This document shows positions 44,632 to 54,633 of a stretch of 64,000 nucleotides of DNA, piece by piece. The notes under the pieces are model-generated. The model was not told the DNA's origin, made no database searches, and saw only the letters and a program-made list of their open reading frames with translations. The position numbers and the translations under genes were made by a program. Source of the DNA: Gottschalkia purinilytica. GTDB taxonomy: Bacteria > Bacillota > Clostridia > Tissierellales > Gottschalkiaceae. Each line of letters opens with the position of its first letter. The stretch's first letter is position 1. The DNA is taken from assembly GCF_001190785.1 (NCBI RefSeq), contig NZ_LGSS01000009.1, positions 80,470-144,469 of the forward strand, read 5' to 3'.

Positions 44632-46307
44632 ATTTAAATACATACTATATTACTGTTCAACAGTTATTTTAAAAAGAATGATGGATAAAGTTCCTAAATT
44701 TAAATACATACTATGTTACTGTTCAACGAGATTAGATGATTTTTTAAATAGAAATGACCAGTATTTAAATACATACTATGTTACTGTTCAACTAGAATTA
44801 CAGAGATAGAAGAAGTATATACACGAAAATTTAAATACATACTATGTTACTGTTCAACAATTGCTGACAATATGTATATTACGAGTTTAGCAAAATTTAA
44901 ATACATACTATGTTACTGTTCAACTAACAAAAACATAGGAGTGATAGTTTTGATTAACTTATTTAAATACATACTATGTTACTGTTCAACTTCTACTAGC
45001 TTATCTACATGCTGCTTATTTATATATTTAAATACATACTATGTTACTGTTCAACAGATTCAGCAACTAGAATAGTGGATATAACAGCAAATTTAAATAC
45101 ATACTATGTTACTGTTCAACTAGGAGTGAGTGCATTGAAACTTTATTTAAGAGAAGATTTAAATACATACTATGTTACTGTTCAACATTTTCTTAAAATC
45201 GTCACAAGCTTCCTTGCAATCATTTAAATACATACTATGTTACTGTTCAACCTTGCACTGCAAGCTCTTTACTTACGTTTTTAAGTATTTAAATACATAC
45301 TATGTTACTGTTCAACTAAAAGGTAAAGGACATGGTATATTAAAATATAAAAAATTTAAATACATACTATGTTACTGTTCAACTGAATTTACTTCCACAC
45401 GCTGTAACTGTAAATGACAAATTTAAATACATACTATGTTACTGTTCAACATTTTTATTAAGTCTCTATATCTTTCATCTGCAAGTATTTAAATACATAC
45501 TATGTTACTGTTCAACTCGTATATTAAGGGAGATATGCAAAAAATTATAGAATTTAAATACATACTATGTTACTGTTCAACAGAATAATGAAAACAATAT
45601 ATAGTATAATTAAAGAATTTAAATACATACTATGTTACTGTTCAACAATAGGTTTAGCTTGAGGTGTCTTTTTATTTGCTAGATTTAAATACATACTATG
45701 TTACTGTTCAACTTATTACTATCATCTAGTCCTTTAATAAATCCTTTAATTTAAATACATACTATGTTACTGTTCAACAGGCTTAGAAGATTCTAAAAAA
45801 TTACCAACAAATCCATTTAAATACATACTATGTTACTGTTCAACTTCATTTGAAACAATGGGAAAAGAATGGGTTAACGAATTTAAATACATACTATGTT
45901 ACTGTTCAACCTAAGCAGTATCTTTTATCCATTCCTATAAGTTTACCATTTAAATACATACTATGTTACTGTTCAACCTTTCCTATTTCCTTAAATCGAA
46001 TTAATTCTAGATATATTTAAATACATACTATGTTACTGTTCAACCTTTAATATCAATGGTTCTGCTTCTATCCATTCTCCATTTAAATACATACTATGTT
46101 ACTGTTCAACTTTTCCTGCATAAATTTTTTCAGGTACCATTATACTATTTAAATACATACTATGTTACTGTTCAACATTATGGCATTGGTGGGGTAATCG
46201 CTCGTGGTGCAGATTTAAATACATACTATGTTACTGTTCAACATTGATACGGATGAAAAGATAGACGGTATGTGTGGATTTAAATACATACTATGTTACT
46301 GTTCAAC
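44632..46307 (-). CRISPR. CRISPR array 1, 26 repeats, type I-B
   Basis: There are 26 copies of a 30-base repeat, which on the plus strand begins ATTTAAATACATACTATG and ends TTACTGTTCAAC, with 25 spacers of about 35-38 bases. In the transcript direction (minus strand) the repeat begins GTTGAACAGTAAC and ends GTATTTAAAT, as in clostridial type I-B loci, so Cas6 cleavage would leave ATTTAAAT as the crRNA handle. The copy at 44632 has one change (CTATATTAC), marking the old, leader-distal end. The newest spacer is at 46243-46277 next to the leader. Many spacers can be read as open protein-coding frames, but no target could be assigned by eye. Confidence 0.98.
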
Positions 46308-46484
46308 TATCGAAAATTACACATACAAAAATTATGTATATTGTTATATTGTCTAATTTTAAATATCTTTTTATTTTTTACCAAGCTCGTAGTGATATTT
46401 AATTATAAAAACATTTCACATGAAAAAACTTGTATTTTTCAATATTCATAACTATTTATTATATATAGACGGCTGGTAAATTTT
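46308..46484 (-). promoter_or_regulatory. Leader of array 1
   Basis: This AT-rich segment separates cas2 from the newest repeat of array 1. Compared with the leader of array 2 it shares TTTTACCAAG (46376-46385, 68 bases from the repeat), TATTTTTCAAT (46433-46443, 125 bases) and TGGTAAA (46474-46480, about 166 bases), at nearly equal distances in both. It should contain the array promoter and the adaptation signals. Confidence 0.75.
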
Positions 46485-46772
46485 CTATATAAATAAGCTT
46501 TCACTTTTCTTATTATCTGTTCCTAGTGTCTCCTCATCAAAACTATTTTTATTAATGAGCTTTATTATTGATATAAAATCTTCACTTGATAATATAGTCC
46601 TCTTCAGTTCATTTCTAAGCTTTATAAGATTTGAAGGACTGATACTCCCTCTAAATACTGATTTTTGATGATGAATAAGATATTTTTTACATATTTTAAA
46701 AACCTTTTGAACTCTTTTTTCAGAAACATCATAAAATAAAAAAACATAATTATAGTTATAGTTCTTTGACAT
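46485..46772 (-). CDS. cas2: CRISPR-associated Cas2 (type I-B)
   Basis: The 95-residue protein forms a dimer bridging two Cas1 dimers in the spacer-integration complex. It carries the strand Y-N-Y-V-F-L-F-Y-D-V-S with the conserved Asp, followed by ICKKYLIHHQKSVFRG, as in I-B Cas2. The C-terminal tail is polar. The ATG follows AAGGAGATG and lies one base after cas1. The stop leads directly into the leader of array 1. Confidence 0.95.
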   Translation of the reverse strand: MSKNYNYNYVFLFYDVSEKRVQKVFKICKKYLIHHQKSVFRGSISPSNLIKLRNELKRTILSSEDFISIIKLINKNSFDEETLGTDNKKSESLFI

Positions 46773-47798
46773 TTAATACATCTCCTTTAAGCTGAAAGGA
46801 ACAAACTTTTTATCTTCTACTAAATATTTTATAAGCTTATATCCATCAAGTTTTATAGCATTTAAGTAAGTTGTCTTTCTATTTAAGCCTTTATGCACAA
46901 AAACACTATTCAATCTTTTTTCTAATTCTGTAATAAATATATTTCTTCCTTCATCATTTAATAAACAATAGTTTAGTTTTTTATTGAAATGTTTATCAAC
47001 TTGTATCTTTCTATTATTAACACAATCAAATATAGTTTTGAAAACAATTACTGGCTTAAATACTTCACTTATATCTAAACTTAATGAAAATCTCCCTTCA
47101 CTTGGTTCGTGTAAATAGCTTATTGATTGATCTAAATGAGTACCATATATTTGAGTTATTGTTTTTGAATAAATTACACTATTCCCAAATGATATAAGTG
47201 CATTCAAAGGATTATCTGGTGGTCTTTTAACTCTTTTATTAAATACAAATTCTTCTTTAAGTATTTTATTAAATATACTATAGAAGCGTTGCCATACTAA
47301 CCCCTCTATAAATAATATTCTCTTTATATTAATTTCTTTTTCTAATAGTATAGGAACTTCTTTTCTTAGCCAATCCAATATATCTTTTATGTCCTTATTA
47401 CCATGTTTATAATAGTGGTATAAAGTTTCATGAATATTAATTGCAATACCATTGACTATAGATTTACATATATTTAATCTTTTGTTTTCATCTAGATAGG
47501 CTTGTACCTGTTTTACTTTAATTTTTCCACTTATTAAGTTTTCTTTGGGATAAAATGTACCTGAGTACTGTCCATAATAATTAAAAAAATGTAATACTAC
47601 CCCGAATCTAGATATATAGTCTAAAAATTTAGTATTAATTTTTATTTCATTTAGACAAACTATCTCTCTTATACCCTCTATAGGTATATAAGTATTTCCT
47701 TTTTCATTTCTAAACACTATAGAATTATCTTTTCTTTTCAATTCGCCCATACTTGTTATATACTTTGTTTTACTTATGACAAACACCACCTTACTCAA
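46773..47798 (-). CDS. cas1: CRISPR-associated Cas1 integrase (type I-B)
   Basis: The 341-residue metal-dependent integrase inserts new spacers at the leader end. The N-terminal domain reads G-E-L-K-R-K-D-N-S-I. The catalytic residues are visible as E in FIEGLVWQRFY, H in GTHLDQSISYLHEP, and D in LSLDISEVFKP. Normal length for I-B Cas1 is about 330. The start at TTG 47798 overlaps the cas4 stop codon (TTGA), which fits translational coupling; the next in-frame ATG would remove an N-terminal strand. Confidence 0.96.
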   Translation of the reverse strand: MSKVVFVISKTKYITSMGELKRKDNSIVFRNEKGNTYIPIEGIREIVCLNEIKINTKFLDYISRFGVVLHFFNYYGQYSGTFYPKENLISGKIKVKQVQAYLDENKRLNICKSIVNGIAINIHETLYHYYKHGNKDIKDILDWLRKEVPILLEKEINIKRILFIEGLVWQRFYSIFNKILKEEFVFNKRVKRPPDNPLNALISFGNSVIYSKTITQIYGTHLDQSISYLHEPSEGRFSLSLDISEVFKPVIVFKTIFDCVNNRKIQVDKHFNKKLNYCLLNDEGRNIFITELEKRLNSVFVHKGLNRKTTYLNAIKLDGYKLIKYLVEDKKFVPFSLKEMY

Positions 47799-48298
47799 AT
47801 ATTACAGTACTCATAATAGGCACATTTTTTACATTTAGAACTTCTTTCTGCAATAGGAGGCTTTTCTGAAGATAAAAATTTCTCTATATCTAATAATAAT
47901 TTGTCTAATTCTTCTTCATATTCTTGTGTTAATTCTACATAATGTATTTTTTTATCTTGTTTCTTCTTCTCTATAACCTCTATTTTTCCTTTCCTAATTA
48001 TGCCTTTTTCCTTTAACTTCTTTAAATATAAAAGTACTTGCCATTTCGTTGAATTAAGATCAGCATCTGATTTTTTTAGTTCTACCAAATATTCTCCTGT
48101 TATTTTATCTATTTTTATATTGTCTATAGAAATTTCACTACTTTTACTTTCTTGACTTTTAATTTCATGTAATATTTTTCCTATACGGACATCTTCACTA
48201 TTATCTTCTAAATTTATTCTATTTCCAAATAGCCAACATTGTCTTTTACAGTGAATATAATAGTTTATTATTGTTCCTGTAATTTTTATAGAAATAAT
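47795..48298 (-). CDS. cas4: CRISPR-associated Cas4 exonuclease, non-standard start
   Basis: The full frame gives about 167 residues, normal for I-B Cas4. The N-terminal part has I-H-C-K-R-Q-C-W-L-F-G-N-R, with the first iron-sulfur cysteine. The RecB-type nuclease core is G-E-Y-L-V-E-L-K-K-S, and the last three cysteines lie in S-K-C-K-K-C-A-Y-Y-E-Y-C. The protein trims and selects pre-spacers for PAM. There is no ATG, GTG or TTG before the middle of the gene; the best ribosome site, AGGAG, is seven bases from ATT 48298, with an in-frame ATA at 48289. The gene overlaps the cas3 stop and is translationally linked to cas1. Confidence 0.85.
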   Translation of the reverse strand: MISIKITGTIINYYIHCKRQCWLFGNRINLEDNSEDVRIGKILHEIKSQESKSSEISIDNIKIDKITGEYLVELKKSDADLNSTKWQVLLYLKKLKEKGIIRKGKIEVIEKKKQDKKIHYVELTQEYEEELDKLLLDIEKFLSSEKPPIAERSSKCKKCAYYEYCNI

Positions 48299-50952
48299 CC
48301 ACTCACTCCTTCATTATACTTTTCTCTATTAAACTTTTTAGATTTTGTCTCTTCATCTTTTATCATAAACTCGTCTCCATTTGATACATAAAATAAGTTT
48401 CCTATTCTATCATCATGTTTCTTTGGTTTTCTATCATATTTATTTGTATAATCCACATAATTATATGTGAATAATTGCACTTTTTCAGATAGTCTAGATA
48501 ACTTTATCATTCTTTCTGAGTAATCCATTTCTTTATTTTTATAAAGTTCTACATACCCATTCCATATTTTTTCTCCATCTAAAATAACTTCCTGATCATT
48601 TTCTTCTATTATCATCTCATGAGATAAATAAAGCTGATAGGCTTCTTCATCTATCAATTTCATATTTTTACTTATATTTTCAAAGTTTAAAACATAAGCA
48701 TCTTCCCTCATATGTTTTAGATTATATTCTGAACTATCTTTATTTTTTTCTTTTAATCTTTTCATTGAAAGATTATAGAATTCATTAAAGTCTTTGCTTA
48801 TTAGATATTTTTGATATTCTTCATCTGTTAAATCTTTTTCAATTCTAAAATCTTTTTTATAAATTAATTCTGCTTTATCATAGTTAAAGAAATACGCTTT
48901 ACAATTATTTCTCTCACATGATCTATTTATTCTACCTAAAAACTGTTCCTCTGCATCCAATATAGATATATCCTTAAATCCTATATCCATATCTATATCT
49001 ATTCCTGCTTCTATAACTTGTGTGGCTACCACTATTAAATCTTTTCTTACATATTCACCTTCTATATTATCTCCTTTAGTTTCCTTATGCTTTTCTTTTA
49101 TCTGGTCTATTATTTTCTTCCTATAATAATTACTATCATCTCCAGTAATCTCTATTACTCTTTTACTAGGATACTTATTCTTGATCTCATTATAGAATTC
49201 TCTAGCTGTTTTTTTAGTTATAAATTCTATTAAAATTCTACTTTCTTTATTTTCATTTATAACTTTATCCATTTTTTCTAATAATTTAACTTTAACTAAT
49301 TCCTTATCTTTATTTGAATATTTTAATAAATCAAAATTTAACTTGACTCGTTCTCTAAAAATCTTATCTCTATAGTATTTGCTTGGATTTTTTATCAAGC
49401 TACAGAATAAACTGTCATCATTTTCTATAAGCTTATCTAGTTTTGGAAGTGTTGCTGACATTATTATTATCTTAATATTTAGAAGCCTACTGTATATATC
49501 TAAAAATTTTATTATGTTTGGCCATAATCTGTTTTTATAACTCTGTATTTCATCTATTATAACTACGCTATTACATAATTGCACTAATGGAATATTTATC
49601 TCTCTGCCTGTTCCAAATAAATAATTAAAAAAATTTATATGTGTAGTTAAAACTACAGGATAATGTAACATTTGTCTATTCAAAAAGTCCTCTTTATATG
49701 TTTTATTATCTATATTGTCATCTTCTAATTTTTCACTACTTGATATTATAGGTGTTATGGAATTTATAACTGCTATCTTAAACTTCTCATCTTCACCAAA
49801 TATATCATCTAGATTTCTTTTTGTTTGCTCTACTAATGTATTGAAGGGAAAAATGTAGTTTATTTTATTTATATTCTTACTATTCTTTATTATATTTAAA
49901 GCTAAATTTATTGACATGTTTGTTTTACCACTACCTGTTGGTGCTTCTAAATAAAATATATTATATCTTTCTAAATTAGTTGTTCCATCCTCATATTTTC
50001 GTAATAAATTATCTTCACTTTCTATAAACATTTGACTTCTTAACTTATTTATAGGACTATCATTAAAATAATCTTCATTTTTTTTATACATTTCTATTCC
50101 TTTATATATATTGGTACTTTGATATGTCTTCAATATTTTATCTATGTCATCTATATAATTAAATTCTATATCATTACCTGTGTCATAATAATGTGTTGCG
50201 TAATAATCACAAGACACTAGTACTGAATATAGAAACTTATTTAATATATAAAATTCATAGCTACTATTCTCATGACCATCATCAAATCTATTAACTTCAC
50301 TTTCTAAAATAGATATATCTAGTTCTTTAAGCTCATCTAATTTTTTATAATAAGCCACATAACTGTCTTCCTTTATTATTCTTTCTAAAAGTGATTTAAT
50401 TGAATCTTTAAAATCCTTGTTTTCAGAGTTCTTTAAACCCTTTAAATATGTGTGATGTCTAGATATAATGTAAGCAAAACAATATAGAATGTGTCTTAAA
50501 AAACCTCTTAATCCTTCTATTTCTCTCTCATATATTTCTTCTATTTTCTCTAAGTATAAATGAATATATATTAAAGCCGATAACTCTGAATGATTTGAAT
50601 TTGTTGCCTTTGGATTATTTTTAAATGCATTAACTTTATTCTTCATTTTTATATATTGAAATGCTGGATTTATTTTTCCTATGTCGTGTAAATATATGGC
50701 ATTTATAAACAGTTCATAAATAAAATTAATAACATCTTTAGGCAGATTGTTATCATCAAACTTGATATGAGAAATTATGTTGTATATTATATCTCTTATA
50801 CCTTTTCTCTCTACTAGTTTATTATAAAAATAAATTGTTCTATCTAAATGTTCTGTTAAAAGCTCTGCTTTCTTTTTATTATCTTCATCTATATGAGCAT
50901 ATAATTTTTCTTTATTAGATATTATTTTATTTAAGTCATATAGCTTATCCAT
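48286..50952 (-). CDS. cas3: CRISPR-associated Cas3 helicase-nuclease (type I-B)
   Basis: The 888-residue protein destroys the target once Cascade has bound. The N-terminal HD nuclease has L-T-E-H-L, L-H-D-I-G-K-I-N-P-A-F-Q and N-H-S-E-L-S-A. The helicase has Walker A (LEAPTGSGKTNMSIN), motif II VVIIDEIQSY (D-E-I-Q), motif III MSATLPKL, and motif VI EQFLGRINRSCERN. A C-terminal accessory domain follows. The ATG has AGGAGG upstream. A perfect palindromic hairpin separates it from cas5. The cas3 stop overlaps the cas4 start region. Confidence 0.96.
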   Translation of the reverse strand: MDKLYDLNKIISNKEKLYAHIDEDNKKKAELLTEHLDRTIYFYNKLVERKGIRDIIYNIISHIKFDDNNLPKDVINFIYELFINAIYLHDIGKINPAFQYIKMKNKVNAFKNNPKATNSNHSELSALIYIHLYLEKIEEIYEREIEGLRGFLRHILYCFAYIISRHHTYLKGLKNSENKDFKDSIKSLLERIIKEDSYVAYYKKLDELKELDISILESEVNRFDDGHENSSYEFYILNKFLYSVLVSCDYYATHYYDTGNDIEFNYIDDIDKILKTYQSTNIYKGIEMYKKNEDYFNDSPINKLRSQMFIESEDNLLRKYEDGTTNLERYNIFYLEAPTGSGKTNMSINLALNIIKNSKNINKINYIFPFNTLVEQTKRNLDDIFGEDEKFKIAVINSITPIISSSEKLEDDNIDNKTYKEDFLNRQMLHYPVVLTTHINFFNYLFGTGREINIPLVQLCNSVVIIDEIQSYKNRLWPNIIKFLDIYSRLLNIKIIIMSATLPKLDKLIENDDSLFCSLIKNPSKYYRDKIFRERVKLNFDLLKYSNKDKELVKVKLLEKMDKVINENKESRILIEFITKKTAREFYNEIKNKYPSKRVIEITGDDSNYYRKKIIDQIKEKHKETKGDNIEGEYVRKDLIVVATQVIEAGIDIDMDIGFKDISILDAEEQFLGRINRSCERNNCKAYFFNYDKAELIYKKDFRIEKDLTDEEYQKYLISKDFNEFYNLSMKRLKEKNKDSSEYNLKHMREDAYVLNFENISKNMKLIDEEAYQLYLSHEMIIEENDQEVILDGEKIWNGYVELYKNKEMDYSERMIKLSRLSEKVQLFTYNYVDYTNKYDRKPKKHDDRIGNLFYVSNGDEFMIKDEETKSKKFNREKYNEGVSGLFL

Positions 50953-50968
50953 ATTGTTCCTCCTAAAT

Positions 50969-50996
50969 ATTAAGGCTCTAATATTAGAGCCTTAAT
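50969..50996. terminator. Palindromic hairpin between cas5 and cas3
   Basis: The 28-base stretch begins ATTAAGGCTCTAA and ends with its exact complement, a stem of about 12 bp with nearly no loop. It is placed in the 49-base gap between the Cascade genes and cas3, just before the cas3 ribosome site. No strong T-run follows, so read-through is expected; it may weaken expression of cas3-cas4-cas1-cas2 or protect a processed end. Confidence 0.5.
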
Positions 50997-51001
50997 AAAT
51001 C

Positions 51002-51766
51002 TTATATGAATGATATTATTTTATCTTTATATTTATATAAATCACTTGTATTTTCTTCTATTTTTAACTTACTATTTGTATATAAAAACTCCTTAAATTC
51101 ATATCCTCCATAATCTTCATTTAAAGTATATGGAGATACTTCTTTAAAAAGATATGGTTGTTTTCCATCATAAGTTCCCCTCTTTGAAATATTAATATTT
51201 TCATTTATAAAAACAGTACTTATATAGTTTGGGTCTTTTTCAATTTCAAGTTCTATTAGCTCAACATCTTTTATTTCTGCTATATGATCATTTTTACCTA
51301 AGTACGGTATAAATTCACACTTGTTATTCTTTAAAAACTCTTCAATTTTTATAAATAACCCTCTATCTACAAAATCATCATCTAATATATATATGTTCCA
51401 AGCTGGATCTTCAAGCCACTGTTCTCTAATTACTAAGTTTCCGCCTTCTTCCTTACTTGCATATCCTACACTATTATTAAAATACTGAATCTTTTTAGTA
51501 AAATATCCTCTTTCTCCCAAAGGTTCTATAGCTATTTTAATATCTTTTAATTTTTCATAAAATTCTGGATATTTTTTCTTCGATTCCGCATCTAGAAGCT
51601 TTTTATCATTCTTCTGATTATGACCACCTAGACCTACTATAGCTCCTAACATACCTAATAGTGCAACTTTATGTATATTATTATAAGTAAAATAAGTATT
51701 TACATTTACATCTGGCTTTTTAAAAAATCCAAATTTTCCACTTAAGCTAAACTTTATTGCTTTCAA
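51002..51766 (-). CDS. cas5b: CRISPR-associated Cas5 (Cas5b/Cas5h)
   Basis: The 254-residue RAMP protein caps the crRNA 5' handle in Cascade. The N-terminal strand K-A-I-K-F-S-L-S-G-K-F-G-F-F-K-K-P and the G-M-L-G-A-I-V-G-L-G-G helix are typical of I-B Cas5. It starts at TTG, five bases after GAGGTG. It follows cas7 by 34 bases. The protein acts with Cas7, Cas8b and Cas6. Confidence 0.93.
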   Translation of the reverse strand: MKAIKFSLSGKFGFFKKPDVNVNTYFTYNNIHKVALLGMLGAIVGLGGHNQKNDKKLLDAESKKKYPEFYEKLKDIKIAIEPLGERGYFTKKIQYFNNSVGYASKEEGGNLVIREQWLEDPAWNIYILDDDFVDRGLFIKIEEFLKNNKCEFIPYLGKNDHIAEIKDVELIELEIEKDPNYISTVFINENINISKRGTYDGKQPYLFKEVSPYTLNEDYGGYEFKEFLYTNSKLKIEENTSDLYKYKDKIISFI

Positions 51767-51800
51767 TATTTCACCTCTATTCTAGATAAAGTTATGTTAG

Positions 51801-52739
51801 CTACTTTACAATCTCTCTTGTAAATATATTGTATACTTTTGCAGTCTCTATATCATTCTTTAGATCTGTTGTATATGGATTATAATATATCTCTATTCCA
51901 TCTACTTCATCTAGTATGTTTCCTTCTTCTAGAATATTTTTTATTTTAGTTATATCTATTAAATTTTTTTCTTCTCCTTTTTCAAAACTAACATATTTAT
52001 CTAAGCTAGGAAGATAAGACTTTGAGCCTTCTTTAAACTCTATAAATAAAGCAAATTCATTTTCACAACCTGCTTTACTACAAGTATTAAGTGCTGTAGC
52101 ACCTACTAATGATCCTTCTTTAAAAAGCTCATATGCATGTTTTGTATACCCTTCAAAATCATCTATGAGTTCTGTATAGTTTTTATAGTTTTGTGGATTT
52201 ACTGTAAAAGGATAGAAATAGTGGACTTCTTCACTAATAACTTGTCTACCCAAAGTAGAAGAGTCTGCTTCATCTTTATTAGAGTTTCTAAAGGGAGATA
52301 ATATTCCATGGGTCATTACTTCACTTTCATTATATTTATTCATACCTTGTCCTATTTGAACAGTACCTGTTATACTTATATTTTGTTTTGATACTGCAAA
52401 TGTAGCTCCAAAGTTCATAACATCTATTGTAGAAAATAGTTTCTTTATAATTTCTTCAGAGTCAGTTTTATCATTAACCTTGCCTCCAAAAAGTTCTTCA
52501 TATCTTTCATTTAACTCTTTAGGCTGTAATTTTCCTTTTTGTAATGTATATGATTTAAAAAATAATACTTTTTCTCCTATATCATTCCAATACTTTCTAA
52601 GACTATATTTTAAAGCTTTATCACTTCCAAATATATTTCCTCTAGTATCGGTCTTTGGTCTACCTGTAAAATCTGCATTCCAATTTGCCATATCACTTCT
52701 AATTCCTATTATCCCTATTACTCTGTTATTCTTAATCAT
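51801..52739 (-). CDS. cas7b: CRISPR-associated Cas7 (Csh2 type, backbone)
   Basis: The 312-residue Csh2-like protein forms the helical backbone of Cascade along the crRNA. It opens with N-R-V-I-G-I-I-G-I-R-S-D-M-A-N-W-N-A-D and continues G-R-P-K-T-D-T-R-G-N-I-F-G-S-D-K, the usual Csh2 start. I chose ATG 52739, which follows AAGGAGG, over an upstream frame that adds 13 basic residues. It overlaps the cas8b stop by eight bases. Confidence 0.94.
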   Translation of the reverse strand: MIKNNRVIGIIGIRSDMANWNADFTGRPKTDTRGNIFGSDKALKYSLRKYWNDIGEKVLFFKSYTLQKGKLQPKELNERYEELFGGKVNDKTDSEEIIKKLFSTIDVMNFGATFAVSKQNISITGTVQIGQGMNKYNESEVMTHGILSPFRNSNKDEADSSTLGRQVISEEVHYFYPFTVNPQNYKNYTELIDDFEGYTKHAYELFKEGSLVGATALNTCSKAGCENEFALFIEFKEGSKSYLPSLDKYVSFEKGEEKNLIDITKIKNILEEGNILDEVDGIEIYYNPYTTDLKNDIETAKVYNIFTREIVK

Positions 52740-54621
52740 TCTTTTTCTCCTCCTTACCTCTATAGAATATATTGTCATATGTTATTCCTACTAATAACAT
52801 TTCTTCATTTTTTTCGTCTAACTTTGTAGTTGTTCTATGGCCTATGACTGAGCTAAATGTCCTTTTGAATAATATATTTCCTATACCTATTTCATGTTTA
52901 TATAATTCGAATAAATGTATTAATTCTTTTTTTATTTTTTCACTATTTCTAGCATTTAATATTCCCTCAAACATTCCATAAGTTTTTCTCTTAGCTTGAG
53001 ATAATGATAAGAGGTAATATGCTAGTTGTCCTGATAAGAAATAAAATTCTCTATCATTTTCACAAAGTAGCTCCTTATTATCTTTAGTAAGCTTTCCTTC
53101 TAAACTCTCTAATACTTTCTTTATTTGATTTTCCAAACTCTCTTCACCTTCTTTTTTAAAGTAGTCTAATAATGATACTCGTAAATTATATGCTCCCATT
53201 ACATCCCAAAGATTAATTCCTTCTGTTAAATACCTTATTCTTTCTTTTATAAAATCTTTGGTCATTTTATTCACTGTTTCTTTAAATGAAATATCTATTC
53301 CATGTGAAAAGAAATCATGTAAAGACTCTCTATTCACGATAAATATAGATTTCATATTATTTGTTATTTTTAAGTTTCTTCCTTTACTAAATTCATATTT
53401 TCTAAAATAATCCGTTGCTTTTACATCATTTAATAAAAATCTTTCACAAAAAAGACCTTTTAATCTATATAAACTATTTATACATTTTTCTTCTTCTAAA
53501 ACCTTTTTACTCTTCGCATCTTCCCAATCTATTCTAACTTTTCTATTGGTTATGTTTATAAGATTAAATTCAAGGTTTTCATTATTAGTAGGAATAAAGT
53601 CAAATTCATCTATTTCCGAATTTTGATCTAATCTTAAGCTATAATAAGATTTTCTGTCTGTGTGTATTTTTTCTCCATCAAACTTATAGTCATGATCCAT
53701 TTTTATTTCTTTAAATTTACCTTGTTTTTCTAAAAAGTTAAACAAAACATCTTGTATTATGGCTTCTTCTAGTGTTACTCTAGTCGGAACCTTACAGTCC
53801 ATACTTCTTAACAATAAATATGGCTTTTTATCATTTGTCGTTATATTTTTACTAGGTAGACCTAATATATAATCTTCTGTAAATATATTATAAGTATTTA
53901 CATTAAATATTCTTGGAAATAAGTAAACTTCTTGCTCTTTCTTGTAAGTTCCTATATTTTCATCAAAAAATATTTTTACATAATTATCAAATTTAACTTC
54001 TTTATTAAGTTTTTCTAAACCATTTATTATTTTGTTCAAATTGTTTAATATAAAGTTCTTATGATTTTTAATACTAGTTTTTCTTTCTTCACTCTTTATA
54101 TAATCCATTTGTTCTTTAAAGTATTTATCTAAAAACTTATTTTCTTCACCTTTTTTAAGTTTTCTTTGTTTAAATATACTAGAGTCATGAATTTCTAAGA
54201 ACTTTTCATCTGCCTTTAACAATTTATCATAATATATATCTGTTCTATTCAATAGATCCTCATATTTAAATTTTTTATTGTTTTCTAAATTTAAGATATT
54301 TTCTTTCTTTATGAAAAAACTTAAATGATTTGTACTATGTATTTTTTTTGCTGGTAGATCTATCGCTTTATTAGTATCATCATTAAGTATGCTACTATAA
54401 TAATCCCTTTCCTTAAACCACATATAAAGATCTCTGTTTTTTATAGAATCATCTTTGTTTTCTTTATCTATAACTATATACTCTAGACTTTCATCAAACT
54501 CTATGTCATAATTAATACTAAGCTTTAGATAAATCCCTTCTTTTAGTGAATAGTTATCTAATGCTAAATTTTCATTTGTTAATATAGCTTCTTTTATATT
54601 TTTAGATATATCTCTTATCAA
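52732..54621 (-). CDS. cas8b: CRISPR-associated Cas8b (Csh1/TM1802 type, large subunit)
   Basis: The 629-residue large subunit of type I-B Cascade recognises the PAM and recruits Cas3. It is rich in Lys, Asn, Glu and Asp, with blocks such as KPYLLLRSMDCKVPTRVTLE and F-L-S-G-Q-L-A-Y-Y-L-L-S-L-S-Q-A-K-R-K that are typical of the Csh1/TM1802 family. Large subunits vary strongly, so the call rests on family resemblance, length and position between cas6 and cas7. It starts at TTG, five bases after GGGGGTG. Confidence 0.9.
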   Translation of the reverse strand: MIRDISKNIKEAILTNENLALDNYSLKEGIYLKLSINYDIEFDESLEYIVIDKENKDDSIKNRDLYMWFKERDYYSSILNDDTNKAIDLPAKKIHSTNHLSFFIKKENILNLENNKKFKYEDLLNRTDIYYDKLLKADEKFLEIHDSSIFKQRKLKKGEENKFLDKYFKEQMDYIKSEERKTSIKNHKNFILNNLNKIINGLEKLNKEVKFDNYVKIFFDENIGTYKKEQEVYLFPRIFNVNTYNIFTEDYILGLPSKNITTNDKKPYLLLRSMDCKVPTRVTLEEAIIQDVLFNFLEKQGKFKEIKMDHDYKFDGEKIHTDRKSYYSLRLDQNSEIDEFDFIPTNNENLEFNLINITNRKVRIDWEDAKSKKVLEEEKCINSLYRLKGLFCERFLLNDVKATDYFRKYEFSKGRNLKITNNMKSIFIVNRESLHDFFSHGIDISFKETVNKMTKDFIKERIRYLTEGINLWDVMGAYNLRVSLLDYFKKEGEESLENQIKKVLESLEGKLTKDNKELLCENDREFYFLSGQLAYYLLSLSQAKRKTYGMFEGILNARNSEKIKKELIHLFELYKHEIGIGNILFKRTFSSVIGHRTTTKLDEKNEEMLLVGITYDNIFYRGKEEKKND

Positions 54622-54633
54622 AGCTTCACCCCC

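Noticed and set aside
44618..46247. Plus-strand reading frames across CRISPR array 1 encoding repeats of K-Y-I-L-C-Y-C-S-T or N-T-Y-Y-V-T-V-Q.
   Set aside because: They are translations of the 30-base repeat read in open phase; there are no ribosome sites and the DNA is a CRISPR array.
47795..48088. A 97-residue truncated cas4 starting at TTG 48088.
   Set aside because: The same frame is open upstream to 48298 and encodes the missing conserved N-terminal half, so the short form is an artefact of expecting a standard start codon.
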